Shown piece after piece: positions 34,213-46,605 of a stretch of DNA of 64,000 bases. The position numbers and the translations under genes were made by a program. Below the pieces are notes generated by a model. That model did not search any database and was not told where the DNA came from. It worked only from the letters and a program-made list of their open reading frames with translations. Numbering within the stretch: the first letter of the stretch is position 1; each line of letters starts with the position of its first letter. The stretch comes from Margaritispora aquatica (lineage: Eukaryota; Ascomycota; Leotiomycetes; Helotiales; Discinellaceae), in contig VJWN01000009.1 of the NCBI GenBank assembly GCA_007644065.1, positions 1,612,001 to 1,676,000 of the forward strand, in the 5' to 3' direction.

Positions 34213-37124
34213 TCAAGCCCACAGTGGCGCAGTGACCTCCACGGCCCTTTCCACCACCGTCCGAACCCTCTCTCCAAATACCTTACTAGCACACTCTATA
34301 TCTAGGTCCTCTAGCCAGACCTTGGCAACGATCTTATCTACCCGGATCTCTACGCCCGGCACCGGGATGCCGATCTTGTGCAGCCTTTCGAGCTCGCGTC
34401 GCGTGGCTGCTTCGATTTCCTGCTCTTCATCATCGGATCCCTCAGGTGAGCCGGCGTCTTCTTCGTCCTTCATAGTAGTGTCGCCGAGCGCATTGGTGGG
34501 CAGCTTGGGTGTCGAAATGGGTGATACGTTCTCGGCGCCAAATTGGGCTTCGAGGAACATGAAGAGTCGCTCCAGACGCTCCGTTGGCGAGAGCGAAGCG
34601 TGTGGGTTGCGGGTGGGTAGGTCGTGGGAGTGAGAGTGCTTGCTTGAGGATTCTGGGGGGTGTTAGTTAGTCTCGAATGGACAATAAGATGTGGTGAGAT
34701 AAACTTACGTTTTACTGCAGCAGGACTGCTCTCCACAGAGAACAAAACTGCCATAATTGCATCGGCAATACCATCGTTAAGCATATTACCTTCCCATTCC
34801 AACTCGACTTCGCCATTCGTCCAGTGACGAACAATTGTGCAGCCCATGACAAGGTATGCAGTAGGCTTGCTTGAGATCTCCTCATCAGCGGCTTCGTTGG
34901 AGCCGTTCATGTGAGTATCTCCATTCGTCTTATCCCTCGACTTGCTCTCTGGCAACTCGTCAATGCTGCCGAAAGTACCTTCAAGAGCCCACTTGATGAG
35001 ATCGATACCTGCGGCACTGAGTGTCATGCGTTGCTTGCATGTTATAGTCGTAGTTGTGAGGCCGGCGTACTCTCGCAAGTCCTCTGGTGCCATTAAGGAC
35101 AACTTGAAATCTCTTTGCACTAAAACGCCATTGATGAGTTGCTGGTCACCTTCTGCCGTTGGAGGCGCTACTGAGGCAAGCTTTCCAACGACCTTTGCCG
35201 TCTTGTCTTTCCGGAATGGAATCCGAACTTCTTCGCAATTCTTTGGTGCATATACCTTGACCTTGTTCACCTTATCTGCGTTCAGGGAGAGTAATCTCGA
35301 CTTTAAACGCATCATATTGTGCATCTCGCCATGGACAAGGATCTAAGATGATTAGTGCAGTTCCCATCACAACATAGGAACGAACCTACAACAACAGGAG
35401 CAGCAATTTCTTCGATGAACTCCTTGTTCTCGGTTCCATCAACATGAGCAGCAAATGAATATTCTTGAATGCTACACCGCCGAGGAATCATGATCTTCTC
35501 GGCATCCCCTCCACCTGGCACGCGTCTTCCACCCCCAGTATTGCGGTTCATAATGGCTTGGATCTGATCTGGCTCTTGCATGATCGATTTGGCCATTGTG
35601 CCTTCGACACTGTAACCAGTGATGATCAAGCCATTCTTGTCACTAGGTGCCCACCTCTCTAGCAGTTCTCTGCTGACGCCGTTTTGCAACATACCAGGAC
35701 TCGCAAGCATGACACAGCCTCCCACATCGTCGAAGCGATCCAAGTTTTTCAAGGACCGAATGTACTTGAAATCCCAAGGCCCACCCTTCCCACCAGTATC
35801 TCCCTCAGCTTCTGCTTGCCCCATGCGTTCCTTGAACAGACGCTTGATGTTGTCGTTCATGGAACCAACATATGTTTGGTATACCAACATGCATTTCCTT
35901 GCTAAGTTACTGGCATAGTAAATTGGAATCTTCTGAAATTCCTGATGCCTGCCCCAATATTCGTCTAGAATTAACAGAAGCTCTTGAGCTCTACCAAGAG
36001 CAAAGACGGGCATCAACACCCGCCCACCTCTGTTCAATATTCCAGTGATGGATTTCATAAGTTGTGCTTCTCGTTCTATCCGAGGCACGTGGGTAGCTGT
36101 ACCATATGTTGATTCCGTGATGAGAACGTCGATTTTGACACCTTTTGGCACCTCCGCCGACACCAAATGTCGATCATGCTCCCGAGAATAGTCTCCTGTA
36201 AAGAATATTTTGAGTCCAGCAATCTCAATAAGAAACATGGCAGCGCCGAGTACATGACCAGCTGGGTACGGGGTTACTCGGATATTCGAAAATGTGTGCG
36301 TAGTGTGGTAATCTATAGCCTCGATTCGAGGAAACGTAGAGAGATGGTCTGCTTCCGTATATACAGGTTGAGAGCTGGAAGTGGCTCCCCCAACTCGGAC
36401 GCTGTCCTGGATAAGCCATTTGTAGATAGCTTTGGTTGGATGGGTCATGAAAACTCGTCCCTTGAAATTGGTTTTCGCTAGGACATAAGGCAAAGAGGCG
36501 GCATGATCGATGTGAAAACTTTGAGGATGTCAGTGAATTCTCTAGAAGTAAGTATGGAGGCGGGGCCCAATCTATGTACAGTACAGTAACCTTGGGTGTA
36601 GGTCACCTTCACAGAATCAAGACAAGCAACTGATGTGTGGTAATGGGATTTGTATTGATTCTCGTATACATGAATAGATTGCAGGAAATGGAATAGGTCT
36701 GAAAGCCGCATGTCCACCAAATACAAGAGCTTTGCCCCTCTCTCAAAAAACAACATATGATAATGTCTTTGATCCTCCATACGAACTGAATTGAATGACG
36801 GGAGTAAGGAGATCTCTTACTGGCTGATCAGAAGTATATCCACTGTACTCAGATCGAAATCATCGTAGAAAGGAAGTGAAGCAAGGCCTTCGTAGCCAGC
36901 ATGTTGGCCAGCATCAAGCTGCAAGAAACGAATTAGATGCTGCGCATAACTGAGTTCAAAGAGCTGCTACTTACCATTACAGTTTTGCCTTTGTACTGAA
37001 CAATGTGACAAGATCTGCCAACTTCGTTACCACCTCCTAAGCATAGAAACATCAGCTCATCCTCTGGATCCACCGGTTCTTCCACCGTAGCTCCCATCGC
37101 AGAGGCTTTGCGCTTGGAAGCCAT
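34213..37124 (-). CDS. ysh1: mRNA 3'-end processing endonuclease Ysh1 (CPSF73)
   Basis: Five exons: 37124-36975, 36918-36821, 36518-35390, 35342-34709 and 34652-34213 (introns 56, 302, 47 and 56 nt); 816 residues. It cleaves pre-mRNA at the poly(A) site in the nuclear cleavage and polyadenylation factor. The N-terminal metallo-beta-lactamase fold has the strand [14 protein letters not shown] and zinc motif HFHIDH at about residues 83-88; the beta-CASP region follows, with [21 protein letters not shown] and [23 protein letters not shown] and [15 protein letters not shown] mark the end of the nuclease part, then the CPSF73/100 C-terminal domain. The 302-nt intron splits the codon of the first zinc histidine. 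It is divergent from TAF4 with 509 bp between start codons. Identity is very secure; the long intron's ends were chosen to restore HFHIDH. Confidence 0.96.
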
Positions 37125-37633
37125 GGTGTCGCGTTAGGTTTTCAGTTGATCGTTGAGGTAGTTTAGCTGTTAATTGATGCACACAAGTATCGTAGTTAAA
37201 CCATCATTCGTTAGAATTCTTGTCTGAAATGCCCAAGTATGTAACAATCATGTCAATACTGCCGGTTATTGTTACTGTTGCGCAATGTTCATGGCAAGGG
37301 TAGATATTATGCGTTGAGGCACGTCAAGGCGCGTTCAGGCTTCAGAAATGAAAGTCAACACGTGACAGCCCCTGGCGTCAGTGAATTTCTGTGAGAAGCC
37401 GGCGACGTCAGTCTTCAAACAAGTCGCATTTCATCGAACGTACAGCTACCGCGACGCTTTTGCGATATCCGGTCTTCAACACGGAAGAACAGTAATATAC
37501 TTGCAATATCGACGTCTAGACTCGGTGAATTTACATGGAAGGGGGAGCTGGGAGCACAGTAGGCTTTGCGCCTGCCTCATAATCACAAGAAGCTGTTCTG
37601 AACGCACTATTGTAGCCACCCGACGCCGACATC
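37125..37633. promoter_or_regulatory. Bidirectional promoter region of YSH1 and TAF4
   Basis: The start codons of two divergent pol II gene-expression genes are 509 bp apart. No long ORF is supported on either strand. Specific transcription-factor sites cannot be assigned by eye. Confidence 0.6.
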
Positions 37634-39575
37634 ATGGCTCAACCTCAGCAACAGTTTTTGCCCCCTCAGGCGTCTCATATACAACGCGCTCCTGATCAGC
37701 ACGGTTTTAACCTTCCACCGCACAAAAGACAAAGGATGGCTGGACCTGGGGAAGCATCGTCACCACAGCCTGGCTCGCCATATAACGGGTCGCCATACAG
37801 TAACATGGCTTCACCTTCAATGAATCACGTAAATCTCCCGGCGAACGCTTTTCAACCGAATCCCTCGTACTCGACACCATATGCAAGCAGTGGGAGCTCA
37901 AATCTTCCACAATCGCCTTCCGGGTTGCAGAACCAACCACAGTTCCAACATTCCCCCTCGAACTTCCAGCCACACAATCAGAATCAGAATCAGAATCAGG
38001 GCAATCAGCCAGCGAACTTCGGCAACTACATGATGAATTCGCAGAATAATATCAATGGTTCCGGTACCATGGGACCGCCCTCAAAACCAGCAGACAAGAA
38101 AGAAGATGGGATCGATCCGATGGATGTGTTGGGCGGTACCGGCGTAGACTTGAGAGAAGAGGAGCAGTATTCTTTCTCGATGATTAGTGCGCCCTTCAAT
38201 CCACCAGGTCCTGGCTCTCAACCTAGCATTATATCTTCCACTTTCAATTATCCACCTGGAGACAAGCAATCTTTCTACGGTGCAGGTCCTGCAAACGCGC
38301 CCGCTGAGAAGGTTGATGTATCTCAAGACACGTTCAACCAAGATCTCGCAAATAAAGTCTGGGACGAGGCATCGCGCAATATATCAGAAGCAAGAAAGGA
38401 CGAGTTGCGAACTCCTTTCCTGGAGATCGGATTTATGCACGCCAAAATGCAGAAGATCGCAAGAGAACACGGACTCGGACTCATGACAGAGAAAAATGGT
38501 CAGATGGGCTTGATGAAGCTTCCCAACCAGTTTGAGAATAGGACAGTCAAGACGTTATCTGTTGGCGGTCCTAAGGAATTTATGGCTAGTACTGCAGGTG
38601 GATATGTGCCTCCTGATTCTATGCTCGTAGATCAGCTAGCTTTATTGTCTATTGCTGCAAAGCATCGTCTGCAGGGTTTACTCGATGAAGCGCACAAGCT
38701 TGCTAAAGGACGTCAAACAGGTTCCCATGGAATAATTCCAGAGGATTGGGTCGACGTTGCTGCACCTATAGCCACTGTCGACTCAAGCAGCGTATCAGAT
38801 GATGCCGTGCGAATCGGATGGGAGAGTGCTGTCAGCCCAGACTCTAACCCACTCAAGCGTATGCATTATCTCTCGGATTGAGAATTTCATTTGACTGACA
38901 GCTCCAGGTTCTTTCTCGCAAGCGAACAAGTTGCCTACCCCTGTTTCTGATGCTGGCAAGCCTCCTGCTGTTGTAACCAAGGTCACAAACGAGGTAGTTG
39001 CAGCTCTTCGTCAGGTTGCGATGAAGGAGCGTGATTTCGAAGAAGCACGTCTGAAGAAACGTCTCGCTCGGAACAATGGTGAAGTTACAGCTACACCCAG
39101 GCAAGGATCCACCATTCCTGGCACTCCAGGTTCTGTTGCTCCAGAAGCATCGGAGAAGGCACCGACAAAAAAAGAACAGAAGAAGAAGGCTGAAGCGAAG
39201 GTTAACGAAGCCGCAAGTCATGCAGCTGCAAACGTAACAACTGCTCAATTCTTGGGTGGTGGTGGAGGACTTTTCGGCAAGAAAGCTAAGAAGTACAGTT
39301 GGATGACTGCACCAGCTGGAGGCGGTGGAAGTGGTGCTAGCACACCTGGTCGTATCAATACCCAAGGTCTTCCAGGCACTGCGGCTACGGTACAGGCAGC
39401 TCCAGAGAGACTTACTGTTGAAAGCGGAAAGCGTATGGGCACGTGGCGTGAGGATAGAGACAAGGGCAAGAACATCCAGATTCGTGATTGGATCACGGTC
39501 TTGGAGGGTGATGGTCATGACAAGCGATCGTTGCAGAGAGCTTACATGAGCCTCGATACGAGGGATGCTACCTAG
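37634..39575 (+). CDS. taf4: TFIID subunit 4 (TAF4)
   Basis: Two exons, 37634-38858 and 38902-39575, with a 43-nt intron (branch CTGAC, acceptor ACAG); 632 residues. It is a histone-fold subunit of TFIID, pairing with TAF12 in the pol II preinitiation complex. Residues 1-165 are Gln/Pro/Asn/Ser-rich and disordered. The conserved TAF4 region begins near 225 (FNQDLANKVWDEASRNISEA, FMHAKMQKIAREHGL), and includes YVPPDSMLVDQLALLSIAAKH and the second block after the intron (EVVAALRQVAMKERDFEEARL KKR). The C-terminus has the usual KKYSWMTA and IQIRDWITVLEGDG followed by SLQRAYMSLDTRDAT. Length and order fit filamentous fungal TAF4. Confidence 0.95.
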
Positions 39576-42017
39576 GTTGCGATATTTGACTTTGGATGGC
39601 GCTGATAATACTTTATCTAGCCGTCTTGTGTAACCTGCTACTATTAATTTGCGAGGGCGTTGCATGGTGGTGGCGGCGTTACATGTCTTCCTGGCAAGGT
39701 CGACTTTATCTGGGTAGGGCGGGTGCATATACAGCACGGAGCATAAAATACCTACTTTAGGCTAGGTAGTTCGTGCAAGTTTCGATATGAAATACAATGA
39801 ACATAGCAGCATCTTAATTTCTGTTGATGACTCGATCAATTTACGTTCGTTTGTTTCATGAAATTCTAGCTCGTAGACGCTCATTTACTTGAGCTTAAGT
39901 TTGAGATACATTTGAGTGTGGAGTAACTAAAGCACATTTACTCTTTCCTTCCATTTCCTTATTTGTTGGTACATGAATAACTATACAATTCTTCCCCTAT
40001 CACCACTACTCCTCAGAACTTTCCTATCCCTCTCGATCTTGCTACATAATTACCCTCAAAATCACTTAAAAAAGCACCCCAGTGATGGATTTTGTATACC
40101 CACCCCCCCCAGCGCAAGGTTCTTCTTCTTTCCCCTAAAACCATTCGAGTAGTTTGTTTTCATACTGACAGACTTGGCGCTTTAGCATCTGTCCTTCTCT
40201 TCTCTAGCTCTTCTCTCGTGTCAAATCTGAGGACATCACAGTACTGAACATTGAGAATCGAACGATTATTATCTCGCTGTTTGTGATAGTGATGGATGCC
40301 CTGTCGTGCTGCGTATTGAGCCCAGGTGCTTTGCATTTTGGCAGGTGATGTGGTAGGGACGTCTTGGAGACATGTCTGCAAAGACCCCATCCATCCGTTC
40401 TGGACACCCTCTCGAGTCTCCAGTCCCAATCTAGAGGACTAGTGAAAGCTCTAGCACCCTCTTCCTCACTATCTCAACACTGTATCGCGTTTTTTTCGTT
40501 TCTTTTCCGTAGCCACGGCGTGTAGATCGTGCTGTATTTTGAAATTGAGGATGGGTCGGGGTCGGTATCGGTTAACTAACTCGCTAGCAATAAGAGTGGA
40601 GACTTTGCTATAGTCTAGGTAAGAAAGGTAGTATAGGTGGTAGATACCAGTGCAAGTCGACACGCGAGTGATGAACTCAGAAAGAATCATAGTCATTCTT
40701 ATGTCGAAACGCGAAGAACGGCGAGCATCTAACGATGAAGTGGAGGAAGAGCTGGATGTTGGTGAGAAGCGACATCTTTGGAAAAAAGGTGATTGGTTTG
40801 TGAGATATTTTCTCAGACTTCTTGGTATGATATGAGATATGTTACTTAGACTGAGATAATGCACTGCTTTTGTATCCATCTTCTTGATTTCTAGAACCTA
40901 CCTTAACAAAGAAAGGCACAGCCGAAGAGAAAGAGGCCTGCCTCGCTTGAGCCAGTCACTTTTCCAATACAACACAGTACAACAAGCCTACATACATACA
41001 TCCAGTAAGGTAGCCTGAGAAAACAGCCCAATGCCAAACCATCGAACTCCAAAATACGGGGAACATTCCAGCCTCGTGTGAAACAAGTAGGAGGGTCGAG
41101 GAGGACAGACAAGATGGTTGGTTGTGAGGAGCAGAATACGACTGTTCGGTTGAGGCTGAGTGAAAGGATGTGTGTATATGGGTGTGGGAGTGGGTGTGTG
41201 CGTGGTTACTAAGCCACCAACATCAACCTTACGACTCACCTCGACCTTAACCTTAACCTCGACCTAGACTTTGAAACTTAACGTCGAGTTCACTCCCCCT
41301 AGGCTTTTAAACCACTTCAAATAACTCGTGGCAAGCTCGATGTCGATGTCGATCAGAACTCAAAGCACCTCAGAAGCCCCCCAAACCCACAGCAATCACA
41401 AAGCTACTTATTTTTACTCTACTTGCCCCTTTTGCTACATCTTATGATGTAGTAAGGTGAGCCAGCTTCCAGCTGTTGAGACAGGCAAGCAGTACTTATC
41501 GGCCTCTCAAGAAAGAGAAGCAAGGATAATATATCTTCAACACAAGCGAAACTAAAAAAGGATTGTGATGAAGCATACATTCGCTGCGTCGTGTAGGTAA
41601 AGGTAGGTAAGTAAGTAGGATGGACTTGCTTCAAAACCATAGCATCACAGCAGGACACCACCCACAAACCTAAAAAGAAAACGCCACAATGCAACCCATG
41701 CATCCATTCCAATCCATTCCATTCATCTCAAATAATACGGTAAGGTATAGCAATCTTGAACCATGCACGCCTGATCCCATCCATGCACAAAATCGTGCGT
41801 GTGCCCCGTCTAGCAGAAGCCCAGTCCAGCATCTCGTGTATAGAGTAGCCCACTGCCAGGAAAGCCCTTAACCTAGCACCCGCCCATCCACCCACTTATG
41901 TACTCGACACACGTATCGTCTCAACGTCCCAGCTATTTTCTGTACTCTCTCACGCTTGCTCATGTCCTCATATCGCGTTTAGCAATTCCATCCCATTGAC
42001 TGAACTGGTTATTTCTA
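39576..42017. other. Convergent 3' spacer, about 2.4 kb
   Basis: Between TAF4 and the mannosyltransferase gene, both of which end here. A minus-strand frame at 40160-40389 (about 76 codons from an ATG, ending RREELEKRR-like charged text and KAPSLSV) is the only one resembling a protein; no homolog is recalled and I do not call it. The rest is short ORFs and low-complexity runs (poly-C near 40105). Confidence 0.4.
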
Positions 42018-43734
42018 TCACGGACTTGCCCATCCTCCTGCAACATCAACCCATTCTGCTAAGCATGATCCCTGCTTGCCTTCTACATCGACAATGTCGG
42101 TATCACATCTACACCTGCATCCAACACCGTTCTCCTTGACGGCGTCCCATGAATCCCAGTACTCATCTTCTTCTCTCCTCTTCTTCTCGTCCAATGTTGT
42201 TTTCTCAAGGAATGGCGACCGAGGCATCTGGCGTGCCGGCGCATTTGCTGGGCAATGCTGGATAGTGGTGTGTCGATATCCAAAGTCACGGAAGTAGTGA
42301 ATATCCTTTGGTGCAAGGAGAGCTCCAGCTGCGAGCGAATGAATAGGCGCATCTCCCCACTAGTCATGTCATCATTAGTAAAAATTCAGCTATGGCTTGG
42401 GAATCAACTCACCCGCTCCATCCAGAAACCTCCACTACGATCCATCATTTGGAAGAAGTCCTCATACTCCTTGCTTCTGAACCAACTAAGTCTCGCAATT
42501 TCGAAATTTGACCAGAAATGACACATGTTGTACTTCTCGCCCTCCATTGCCTCGGGGTCGATGTCTGGGATAGTGGCATGCGATGGGTCACCTCGGAGAA
42601 TCTCTTCTGGCAATGGGTGCTTGTCCTCCTCTGGAACTTCCTTTGGTTCTGGTTGTGGCTCAACGAACATTTCCCATAATCCTTGCGATGTCAGGTTGTT
42701 GACCCTCTTGTATGCTGAAGCGTATCTGAAGATGTTTGGCACTGTCTCCTTCAATTCCTTGACCGCAATAGTGAAACCATATGTCTTATTAGACTCAATC
42801 ATTCTCAAGAAAGGATCACTACACAGATTAGCATTAGAAGAACGATTTCTAAAAGAGATCTTACTATGTAATATCACAGAAGTACTTGATCTCTGGCTCC
42901 AATCGCCAGTACCATTCGTACTTGGCCAGAAGCTCATGTTTATAAAAGAATCTGTCTCGGGTCAGCATCTCATCCGACATCGCAAAATTCTCAAGCTTAC
43001 CCAGAATAAAATCTGCACATAGCATGGTAACTTTCCATTCCACCATACATGATAGCAGCATCTCCTTGCTTAGCAATACCCTCCTTTGCAACCTTTGGGT
43101 CGATCCAATCCGGGAAACCCCACATTTTCGGGTCGATCTTGCCAAACTCTACCGGGGAGCTCGTGTAGTTCGCAATGGTCTCCTTGAAGGTGGAGTTGAA
43201 GTCGCCATCGTTCAGGAAGACGTATGGGTAGTGGTACCACCTGTTAAAGTGTCGCTCGATAGACTTGATGGACTGTATAACACCCTCCAACTCCTTATTC
43301 CTTGCCAACACCACGAATGCTGCATTCGCTCTTGGCTGTGAAGTATCTGGCTCCAAGCATCCTGTCACGAAGACTTTGTCATGCTCCTCACTAATCTTTC
43401 TGTAAAAGACAAACCAGATTAGCTTCTGATCCTAACCTCCCCATGACCTGACTGTAGCATACCTGATAGCTGGTGGTGCCCCAGCAGGCATTAATATTCC
43501 CACGCCAGACTTCGGATGTCTAACAAACAGCACAAGAATCAATACAACAACTATGCACGGAAACAATAGTACAACGCCCAGGGGTATCGAAATGCTCGAG
43601 TTGCCCTTTAACCTCAATGGCCGTCGGAAGAACGCCAGCCTTGAGCTTGTCTTCGCCCTCGTCTTGACCTCATCCATCGTCGGCAGATCCGGCGACGTGG
43701 GCATGCGCTTCAGAACTCTCTGCACGAAACCCAT
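42018..43734 (-). CDS. GT15 alpha-1,2-mannosyltransferase (Kre2/Mnt1/Ktr family)
   Basis: Five exons: 43734-43463, 43399-43001, 42951-42865, 42818-42413 and 42359-42018 (introns 63, 49, 46 and 53 nt); 501 residues. It transfers mannose from GDP-mannose to N- or O-linked glycans in the Golgi lumen. It is a type II membrane protein: a cytosolic basic N-terminus, an anchor at about 50-71 and a stem. The GT15 catalytic domain is clear, with RANAAFVVLARNKEL, FNRWYHYPYVFLNDG, the exon-3 block YEWYWRLEPEIKYFCDI and the signature YNMCHFWSNFEIARLSWFRS, followed by GGFWMERWGDAP after the last intron. The tail ends CLAEWVDVAGGWASP. The member of the Kre2/Ktr family cannot be told by eye. The start at 43734 is preferred over an ATG 40 codons upstream. 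Confidence 0.94.
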
Positions 43735-44825
43735 TGGGACGGTATATGTGGTGTTCGCGGAGCGTTGAGAAAACGCCTGATATAGGGGGCAAGTTGAGCC
43801 GAACCACAAGCAAATGTGTGTCCGATCAGTCGAGAGCACCGATGGTCGTAACAATTACAACTATGGTATGTAGAAACGCCGAGCAGAACCGAAAGGTCAA
43901 GTCGATGTAATGTCGTCAAAGTTCTATCTATCGGCAGATCTTAGGTTGGGCCTGGACGATGGTGCTTGAACGAGCGGCTGGACAAGATGTCCTCGAGAAA
44001 AGAAACAGCTTTGCGATGACGCGTCAGGAAGCGTTGGTCTGTCCTCAAGACTGAGCTGTGGGGTACCAGTCGAAGGGATCTGAGGTGAACAATGGAATAC
44101 GAGACGATGGTCGTTGTCGATGCCCTGGACGGGAGAGCTTAAGTTGTGAGATTTTTCTGGACAGAGGGTCGTTTGAATCTGGGACTGGCGATAGCAAAAG
44201 GAGAGGTTGACTCGCTAAGATTTCTTGGCAGCGACCCCTGGCTGACCGGCCTGGGTTCCTGCACGGCGAGAGATGCCCAAAATGGCAGACGGTAATATAA
44301 AAATCTGAGGCTCAAGTTGGTGAATTGGGTCAGATGAAATTATGGCAATCTGAAGAATGTGGAGTTGGACACTTCCTGCAATGGTTTTTGTAAGCTTCAT
44401 ACACAAGCGTGAGAAATGGTATCAACTTCGTACTTGACATGTCTATTCTAAGGATCGTCATGCCTAGCCCACCCTAATCTCAACAGAGAAAGAGCCACTC
44501 AGAAGCCTTTTTCACGATTGAGGCTGAATTTTTCGAGATTCGAGAACTTTTCAGACAACTGATTAGATCTCGGTTGAATAATATACCCAATTCTTCCATT
44601 CCATAATCAACGAAATATGCATGACGTGGTTGGATGTAATCTTCCTAAATTCTAGAGAGTTAGCACCTGTCAAGCCTTTAAGTTGTAGCTCCAAGGCGCC
44701 AGAAACAATACAGTCCTAGCTGCCGGCAATGACAATCCGCTATACGGGCTAAGAGATCCATTACACACAACACCTCATAGTTTCTTCAACCTCGTCCCAA
44801 TTACCAAACCCCCCTCTGCCTCAGA
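43735..44825. other. Divergent intergenic region, mannosyltransferase and DUF4604 genes
   Basis: 1.09 kb with the promoters of two divergent genes. Only short ORFs without domains (43710-43919, 44215-44406). Confidence 0.5.
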
Positions 44826-45356
44826 ATGTCTAAAATAACACCCAAGAACCTGCACTACGACACGACCCTCCCACCCTTCCTGGCCCGTCTACAAGCCAAC
44901 AACGCCTCCCGCGACGGCCTCAACGAGTTCCACGTTGCGCGCCCCAAGAAACCGCGCTCCGCCGAGGACGAAGCGGAAGATGAGCCCGTGTACTTCAGCG
45001 AGGAGAGCGGCGAGACGCTGACGAAGAGCGAGTGGGAGGCGAGGGAAGCAGGTGCAGGTGCAGATGGCGGCGAGGAGGGAAACGTTGAACTCGATCCGGG
45101 TAAAAAGGACGTGGGAGAGGATGTAGCGAAGGCAGAGGCTGGCAAGGAGAGTAAAGAGAAAATCGCCGGCATCGGCGCAACGAAGAAGAGGAAAGCAGGC
45201 AAGGTCGTTGGGGGTGAAGATGGGGAAGGCTCGGAGTCCGTGAGCATGACGAAGGTGCAGGCGACCGTCTCAAACGGGGAGAGCAAGACGGGGGAGAAGG
45301 CAAAGCCGGTCAAGAAGGCAAAGGCGAAAAAGATCAAGCTCAGCTTTGATGATTGA
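44826..45356 (+). CDS. DUF4604 (KIAA1143-like) charged protein
   Basis: Intronless, 176 residues. The N-terminus (KNLHYDTTLPPFLARLQANN) and the overall plan, a short conserved head, a long Glu/Asp/Lys-rich middle and a basic C-terminus (KPVKKAKAKKIKLSFDD), match the DUF4604 family, which also contains human KIAA1143. The function of the family is unknown; nuclear or nucleolar location is suggested by the lysine-rich tail. The 3' end lies within a three-copy tandem repeat whose downstream copies are decayed. Codon third positions are strongly G/C-rich. Confidence 0.85.
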   Translation: MSKITPKNLHYDTTLPPFLARLQANNASRDGLNEFHVARPKKPRSAEDEAEDEPVYFSEESGETLTKSEWEAREAGAGADGGEEGNVELDPGKKDVGEDVAKAEAGKESKEKIAGIGATKKRKAGKVVGGEDGEGSESVSMTKVQATVSNGESKTGEKAKPVKKAKAKKIKLSFDD

Positions 45357-45750
45357 GGAGTCTGTATCGTCTTTCATGGCATGGCGGGGGATAGGTTAGA
45401 ATAACGTAGGGAGGGGTCCCAGTTCGTAAGAACTGCGAACGTAAAGCCCTCAAATCCCATGAGGAAAGCAGGAGAGGAAAGCTAAGCCAAGCCGACTAAG
45501 TAAGCGGAGAAGATTAAGCTGAGCTTTAGCAAGTGAAGAGTCTAGGAAATACAGGTAGGCAGCTGGGTACGGCATGATGAGGTCGTGGTAGGTGAGGGCG
45601 AGGACGAGTCAGTGAGCATGAAGAAAGTACCTACCTCAGCTCCTCATGGGGAAGCCAGAGAGGGGAGAAGGCGAAGCCAGTCAAAAAGGTGAAGAATATC
45701 AAGCTAAGTTGCGATGATCTAAGAGTCTAGCTCATCATTCGTGGTATGAT
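45170..45750 (+). repeat. Tandem triplication of the DUF4604 gene 3' end, two decayed copies
   Basis: The gene end around 45331-45362 (ATCAAGCTCAGCTTTGATGA, then GAGGAGTCT) recurs as ATTAAGCTGAGCTTTAGCAA near 45513-45543 and as ATCAAGCTAAGTTGCGATGA near 45699-45730, giving a period of about 180-183 bp. Each is preceded by a diverged copy of the Lys-rich coding segment (for example GAGAAGGCGAAGCCAGTCAA near 45665-45685). The second and third copies carry stops and frameshifts, so they are untranslated remnants, probably within the 3' UTR or just beyond it. Confidence 0.8.
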
Positions 45751-46605
45751 TGAGGGAGGTGCTACGATTTGAAGGATGGTGTTAGATGTTTGATATTGAT
45801 TTACGAGATTCCCAAAAAGCGTTTTCTTCAACCAGTCCGTCCTACCTTTCTGAATCGTTGTAGAATATGCTGTGTTCTTCCTTCATCGTCGTGCCGTCGT
45901 GAGGTCCGGACAACGACACAGCACTGCTTTTTCGAGGTGAAGCATCATCCAACAGCTCTGAATCTATACAAATCACAGATTTCGCTAAACGATATGATCG
46001 AACTGTAAGAGAACCACATTGAAAGGATTGTATCATTTTAAGTCCTCAGCAACTGCCAGACAGACAGTCGGTCACCCATCAAGGACCACTCTACCCCCGC
46101 CAGCCCACCAGTCTCCAGCAACCCAGCCAAGTGCAAGCAAACCCTCCATTCATAAATACAAGTCCATCCCATTCCCGTCCTTATACTCATCCTCGTCGAG
46201 CCGAGCCAAGCCAAAGCCAAACGAATCCATTATCCACCAAATACCTCACAAGAGAGATGCCCGAGTCATAAATGCGCCACGCGTAAATGGAGCCTTTCCG
46301 AGGCCTCTTCCATGTGATGAACAACGCTTTCTGCAATTGAGTAAGACTGTAAGACTGTATGCAAGTTTCTTTCCCCCGAGAGCTCCCTTTGCTCGCAAAC
46401 GCCAGTTATGAAATATGAGACTATCGTGAAAATTTTATGTTTGTTAGGGTGACGAATGAGTTGAGTTTGAGTTCCAGCTAGATGCATAGATTTGGATCAA
46501 AGATCAATTGGATTGCAACTCAATCTATCGGCTTGCGTACGGATGGTGTTTGGGCGGACGGCTGAACTCTTTGGTGCTTTTTAGTAATGATATGGATATG
46601 ATTGC
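45751..46605. other. Convergent 3' spacer between DUF4604 and TAF14 genes
   Basis: Only short ORFs (for example 46019-46411, Ser/Pro/Lys-rich with no domain). Probably holds the 3' flanks of both genes. Confidence 0.45.

Noticed and set aside
38853..39737. 294-codon minus-strand ORF
   Set aside because: Antisense to the second TAF4 exon, which is supported by the conserved TAF4 C-terminus.
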